From Streptomyces sp. CG1 (GTDB lineage: Bacteria > Actinomycetota > Actinomycetes > Streptomycetales > Streptomycetaceae), in assembly GCF_041080625.1 (NCBI RefSeq), contig NZ_CP163518.1, forward strand, positions 5,456,001 through 5,520,000: 64,000 nucleotides of DNA, written 5' to 3'. The position numbers and the translations under genes are program-made. The notes under the pieces are model-generated. The model had not been told where the DNA came from, ran no database searches, and worked only from the letters and a program-made list of their open reading frames with translations. Below are positions 60,649-64,000 of the stretch, in pieces. Positions within the stretch are counted from its first letter, which is position 1, and the number at the start of each line of letters is the position of its first letter.

Positions 60649-60843
60649 CACCTGCTCGCGGCGGCGGACAGTGCCTCGACAGGATCGAGTTCCCGGCGTA
60701 CGACGACACGTTCACGGCCCCGGCCGCCGAACGCTGGGCCGCTCACCGGGCCTCGCAACAGAAGGCTCGGCCTGCCGGCTGCCAAGTGACGAAGCGTGAC
60801 GGCAGGAGACAGCAAGGAGGAAACCCGGACGTCCATGCCCGGC

Positions 60844-61824
60844 TCAGTCCCGCGGCCGTAGCGCGTTCAGCAGGGCCGCTCCCCGCTCGGCGTCGTCCAC
60901 GCTCACCGCGAAGTCCGTACGGCGGCCCCGCGGGCGTACGACCAGACAGTCGCCGGCGCGGAGCATGACCGTGGTGCCGAGGCCGCTGAGGCGGTAGCCC
61001 CAGCCGCCGACCTGGGACGGCAGCCGGTGCTCGGCGCGGGCGGATTCGATGGCGGCCGGGGACCAGTGGCGGGCGGGCCAGCAGAGCGGGCCGAACGACA
61101 CCTCCAGGCCCGCTTCCGACACCTTCGCCTGGACCGAGGAGAAGGCGGCGCCGGCGACTGTGGCGACGGCGCAGAGCGCGCACAGGAACCACAGCCAGGT
61201 GGGGTCGGCCAGGCCGACGGCCAGGGCCACCAGGGCGCCGATGGTGACCAGGCCGGTCAGCGCGGCCTGCAGCTGCAGCCAGGGGTTGGCCGCGCGGGAG
61301 AACCACACCAGCCGCTCGCCCTCGGGCAGATTCAGCGCGGGGGTGGCGGTGGCCGGTGTGGCCGTGGGGTGGGTGCTCCAGCGCCAGGCCGCCACGCCGG
61401 CCACCGCAGCCGACGCCAGGATCAGCACGATGTCCAGGCCCGGTTCGCGGGCCTCGTGCCAGTCGGCGCGGTCGAGGTTCGCGTGGACGATGGATGCCTG
61501 CGCGCCGACCAGTACGGCCGCTGTGGGTGCCAGGGCCATGGCCCGCCAGGAGCGTACGGCCGGCCAGGAGCGGCGTCGGCGCACGCTCACCGCGAGGGCG
61601 ATCAGCAGCCAGAAGCCGGCCAGGAACAGGGAGTCCGCCCACAGGGGCATGGAGCCGTCGGGGGTGTCACCGCCGCTCCAGTGGGTTGCCAGCCGGTCGG
61701 GCAGCCGGTCGTGCGCGGCCCAGGGCAGGCCCGCGAGCAGCGCCGCGACGGCCGCCGTGGCTCCCGCGCGGCCCCAGAGCGCGGCGCGGCTCCGGCCGCC
61801 TGTCCCGTTGTCCCCGTCCGTCAT
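60844..61824 (-). CDS. DUF1648 membrane protein
   Basis: A 326-residue membrane protein of the DUF1648 family, with about six hydrophobic segments. The DUF1648 signature is DRLPDRLATHWSGGDTPDG near residues 40-60. Further helices include SLFLAGFWLLIALAVSV and PTWLWFLCALCAVATVAGAA. The C-terminal quarter is soluble (SAEAGLEVSF-like strands, VSEAGLEVSFGPLCW). It is coupled by ATGA to the YtrA-type GntR gene upstream, a common pairing, and is probably regulated by it. Function unknown; envelope stress or antibiotic sensing is suggested by the pairing (inference). Confidence 0.85.
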   Translation of the reverse strand: MTDGDNGTGGRSRAALWGRAGATAAVAALLAGLPWAAHDRLPDRLATHWSGGDTPDGSMPLWADSLFLAGFWLLIALAVSVRRRRSWPAVRSWRAMALAPTAAVLVGAQASIVHANLDRADWHEAREPGLDIVLILASAAVAGVAAWRWSTHPTATPATATPALNLPEGERLVWFSRAANPWLQLQAALTGLVTIGALVALAVGLADPTWLWFLCALCAVATVAGAAFSSVQAKVSEAGLEVSFGPLCWPARHWSPAAIESARAEHRLPSQVGGWGYRLSGLGTTVMLRAGDCLVVRPRGRRTDFAVSVDDAERGAALLNALRPRD

Positions 61825-62171
61825 GTCGTCGTCCCCCGGATCATGTCGATGAGGTCGGTGCGGCTGTAGCCGAGCCGGGAAGCCTCCGCGATCAGTTCCC
61901 GCACCTTGATCTGCAGTCCGGAACGCTGGGCCGCGCCCTCGGCGACGGTGATCCCACGGCCCCGGCGGAACTCCAGCAGGCCCTCGTCCCGCAGTTCTCG
62001 CAGGCCGCGCAGGACGGTGTTGACGTTGATGTCCAGGGCCGTGGAGAGATCGCGGGCCGAGGGCAGCCGGTCGCCGGTGCGGCACTCGCCCTCGGCGACG
62101 GCCCGCCGGATCGCCGCCGCGACCTGCTCGTGCAGGGGGCGGGTGTCGGTCTTGTCCAGACGTAGCAGCAT
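61821..62171 (-). CDS. GntR-family regulator, YtrA type
   Basis: A 116-residue short GntR regulator. The winged helix covers about residues 10-75 (PLHEQVAAAIRRAVAEGEC, LPSARDLSTALDINVNTVLR). Only a short helical tail follows instead of a large ligand domain, which defines the YtrA subgroup. It sits in an operon with the DUF1648 gene. An inverted repeat ATGGTGC-N11-GCACCAT (62170-62194) covers its start codon, indicating autoregulation by blocking a leaderless transcript. YtrA-type regulators usually control ABC transporters; none is present here. Confidence 0.9.
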   Translation of the reverse strand: MLLRLDKTDTRPLHEQVAAAIRRAVAEGECRTGDRLPSARDLSTALDINVNTVLRGLRELRDEGLLEFRRGRGITVAEGAAQRSGLQIKVRELIAEASRLGYSRTDLIDMIRGTTT

Positions 62172-62194
62172 GGTGCCAATGAAACTAGCACCAT
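62170..62194. promoter_or_regulatory. YtrA-type GntR operator over the start codon
   Basis: ATGGTGC and GCACCAT are exact complements with 11 bp between (CAATGAAACTA). The left arm overlaps the GntR start codon (62169-62171). The GTGCTAGT half-site resembles known YtrA-family operators. Confidence 0.65.
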
Positions 62195-62221
62195 CGGCTT
62201 CATTGTGCAGCGGGTGGGCAG

Positions 62222-62261
62222 CAGAACGGGCCCGCCGCTTTGTCGCGACGGGCCCGTTCTG
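62222..62261. terminator. Terminator downstream of the carboxypeptidase gene
   Basis: CAGAACGGGCCCG and CGGGCCCGTTCTG form a perfect 13-bp stem with a 14-nt loop, between the GntR promoter and the end of the carboxypeptidase gene. It probably ends the latter's transcript. Confidence 0.85.
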
Positions 62262-62276
62262 TTGTCCCCTGGTGTG

Positions 62277-63188
62277 TCAGCCGAGCTTGGCGAAGCCGTA
62301 GTCGAGGAGCTTCTTCGCGTCCGCCTCCCGCTGGGGGATGGAGGTGGAGGCGAGGACGGTGCCGATGACCGTCTTGCCGTTCCGGGTCGCGGCGAAGACC
62401 AGGCAGTACTTGGCCTCCGGGCCGGAGCCGGTCTTGACGCCGATGGTGCCGCTGTAGCTGCTGAGGAGCCCGTTGGTGTTGGTCCACGCGGCCATCGTGC
62501 GGGTGCTGCCCGTCCTGGTGATGGTCTTCGCGGTGTACGACTTGGTCTGCACGACCGTGCGGAACGTGGAGTTCTTCATCGCGCTGCTGGCGATCTTCGT
62601 CAGATCGCGCGGCGTCGACCAGTTGTTGCCGTTGCCGATGCCGTCGAACGAATCGAAGTGGGTGTTCTTCAGGCCCAGGCTGGTGGCGGCGGCGTTCATC
62701 TTGCCGATGAAGTTCTTCACACGCGCGTCGCGGGTGGAGCCGGAGCCGTAGGTGTCGGCGAGCGCGTAGGCGGCGTCGCAGCCGGACGGCAGCATCAGCC
62801 CGTACAGCAGCTGGCGGACGGTGACCTTGTCGCCGACGATCAGGTGCGCCTGGGAGGCGTTGTTCTTGACGACGTAGTCGCTGTACGCCTTCTGGATCGT
62901 CACCTTGCGGTCGAGGTTGAGGTTCGACTGCGCGAGCACGACCTTGGCGGTCATGATCTTGGTGGTCGAGCCGGTGGACCGCTGGGTGTCCGCGGCCTTC
63001 GTGTAGAGCGAGGCGCCGTTCGCGTTGTTCATCACGTAGCCGCCGGCGGCCACGATCGAGGGCGTCGTGACGGCCTGAGCGGGCGCCGCGGTGAGGGCAC
63101 CGGTCGCGAGCAGCGCGCCGGAGGCGACGGCGACGGCGGCGGCTCTGCGGATAAGCGTGGTGCGGGTGCCCTTAATGCCGGTAATCAA
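62277..63188 (-). CDS. D-alanyl-D-alanine carboxypeptidase (serine-type, class A low-mass PBP)
   Basis: A 303-residue exported DD-peptidase. A signal peptide occupies about residues 1-39 (LIRRAAAVAVASGALLATGA, ending AAPAQA). The penicillin-binding motifs are SxxK in STGSTTKIMTAK, the second motif as SGCDAAYAL (SGC in place of SGN or SxN) and KTG in GVKTGSGPEA. It trims the terminal D-Ala from peptidoglycan stem peptides outside the membrane. No ATG or GTG fits; I chose TTG 63188 because it precedes the basic signal-peptide start. The frame remains open to 63320. Confidence 0.9.
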   Translation of the reverse strand: MITGIKGTRTTLIRRAAAVAVASGALLATGALTAAPAQAVTTPSIVAAGGYVMNNANGASLYTKAADTQRSTGSTTKIMTAKVVLAQSNLNLDRKVTIQKAYSDYVVKNNASQAHLIVGDKVTVRQLLYGLMLPSGCDAAYALADTYGSGSTRDARVKNFIGKMNAAATSLGLKNTHFDSFDGIGNGNNWSTPRDLTKIASSAMKNSTFRTVVQTKSYTAKTITRTGSTRTMAAWTNTNGLLSSYSGTIGVKTGSGPEAKYCLVFAATRNGKTVIGTVLASTSIPQREADAKKLLDYGFAKLG

Positions 63189-63376
63189 AGTGATGTACCC
63201 CGATGTGTTGAATGCCCCTGAGGTGCGGCCGAGTTGAGGTGGCGGTAGCAGAGGGCCGCACGTGTGAGACACGTAAGTAGCACAGAAGGTTGTGTCGGTG
63301 CTGCGGAGGTTTTCCGGCACGTCCGGATGCTGGACGCCACTGCCGCATGCGTACGTGTTGTATCTATCCTGTGGGC

Positions 63377-64000
63377 ATGAAGACGGCCGTACCGCAGACC
63401 GCCCGCCCGCACGAGAAGCCGCAGCCCGCCGCCGACCGGGTGTACGCCCATGTCAAGCAGGGCGTCCTGGACCGCCGCTACGAGGGCGGCACCCTGCTCA
63501 CCGAGGGCGAGCTGGCCGAGGCCGTCGGGGTCTCGCGCACACCCGTGCGGGAGGCCCTGCTGCGGCTGGAGGTCGAGGGCCTGATCCGGCTCTACCCGAA
63601 GAAGGGCGCCCTGGTGCTGCCCGTCTCCGCGCAGGAGATCGCCGACGTGGTGGAGACCCGTCAGCTGGTCGAGGAGCACGCCGCCCGCAAGGCCGTACCC
63701 GCCCCGCTCGGTCTGCTGGAGCGGCTGACCGAGCTGCTGGAACTGCAGAAGGCGCAGGCCGCTGCCGGTGACCTGGCCGCGGCCGCGGTCACCGACCGCT
63801 CCTTCCACGCCGAGATCGTGCGCAGCGGCGGCAACGAGATTCTGTCCCGGCTCTACGACCAACTGCGCGACCGGCAGCTGCGGATGGGCGTCGCCGTCAT
63901 GCACTCCCACCCCGACCGGATCGCCAAGACGCTCACCGAGCACGAGGAGATACTGGACGCGCTGCGCGCCGGGGACGCGGAGGCGGCCGTCGAGGTCGTG
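63377..64000 (+). CDS. FadR-type GntR regulator, incomplete at right edge
   Basis: The first 208 residues of a GntR-family regulator. The winged helix covers about residues 20-85 (AAVADR-type opening, LTEGELAEAVGVSRTPVREALLRLEVEGL). An FCD ligand domain begins near 95 (ADVVETRQLVEEHAARKA) and includes a metal-ligand pattern with RSFHAEIV and a HEEILDALRAGD segment near the end of the window. It is cut at 64000. The ATG at 63377 lies 7 nt after TATCCT (leaderless). It probably senses a carboxylic acid; the target is not visible. Confidence 0.9.
   Translation, partial: MKTAVPQTARPHEKPQPAADRVYAHVKQGVLDRRYEGGTLLTEGELAEAVGVSRTPVREALLRLEVEGLIRLYPKKGALVLPVSAQEIADVVETRQLVEEHAARKAVPAPLGLLERLTELLELQKAQAAAGDLAAAAVTDRSFHAEIVRSGGNEILSRLYDQLRDRQLRMGVAVMHSHPDRIAKTLTEHEEILDALRAGDAEAAVEVV

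Noticed and set aside
60649..60843. Small frame between murJ and the DUF1648 gene (DRIEFPAYDDTFTAPAAERW)
   Set aside because: No start codon with a ribosome-binding site and no known family; it may be the relic of a lost gene but cannot be supported.

Overview
The window is chromosomal DNA of a Streptomyces-type actinomycete. Nearly every third codon position in the conserved genes is G or C, many genes start with GTG, and several have a TANNNT-like -10 element only 6-9 nt before the start codon, the pattern of leaderless actinobacterial transcripts. The gene content also fits: two branched-chain keto-acid dehydrogenase clusters about 14 kb apart, a Bpa-type proteasome activator, DUF6879 and DUF2252 proteins, and a perfect parS core. 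The parS and the gene order in the right two thirds suggest a position in the core region not far from oriC (inference).

Region 1, about 1-19,300, is an accessory anti-phage (defence) island. It starts with a truncated DNA methyltransferase fragment at the left edge. A tyrosine recombinase and a small ORF then run by 4-bp overlaps into the DISARM core genes drmA, drmB and drmC. Next come an ImmA/IrrE-type HTH-peptidase coupled to a PIN-like protein, a small helical protein with a Q-G type repeat motif at its C-terminus, and a formyltransferase-family gene. A convergent three-gene operon (small protein, DUF6879 protein, NB-ARC/TPR STAND protein) carries a similar Q-G motif at the STAND protein's N-terminus. 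The island ends with a very large RecD-like helicase with a nuclease-like C-terminus, an N-terminal fragment of a DprA-like protein and a 34-bp perfect palindrome. The helical protein and STAND protein look like an effector-sensor pair communicating through amyloid-type motifs; this is the most interesting candidate system in the window.

Region 2, about 19,300-25,900, holds a TetR regulator divergent from an NTF2-like/NmrA-like pair with two obvious operators, a DUF2252 protein, a J-domain protein, a rhodanese and an acyl-CoA dehydrogenase preceded by a KstR-like box.

Region 3, about 25,980-41,200, is aerobic phenylacetate catabolism (paaABCDE, paaN, paaH and a PaaR-like TetR) next to an Lrp-type regulator divergent from a bkd operon (E1 alpha, E1 beta, E2). 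Near-identical PaaR-type boxes precede paaA, lie between paaN and paaH, and precede the bkd operon. A second shared motif (CTGTGGANAAC) occurs in the same three intergenic regions, suggesting joint control of aromatic and branched-chain acyl-CoA supply.

Region 4, about 41,200-64,000, contains molybdenum cofactor genes (mobA fused to a small helical domain, moeA with a parS site across its stop codon), a decayed stretch with two relics of TrkA-type potassium-channel genes, and a quinone oxidoreductase. It continues with a membrane-anchored secreted protein, bpa, two divergent Ser/Thr kinases (one with a PASTA domain), an APH-like protein, an orphan NarL-type response regulator, the second bkd cluster, a murJ homologue, a DUF1648 membrane protein with a YtrA-type GntR regulator, a D-alanyl-D-alanine carboxypeptidase and an incomplete FadR-type GntR regulator at the right edge. 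I saw no rRNA, tRNA, CRISPR array or intact transposase.
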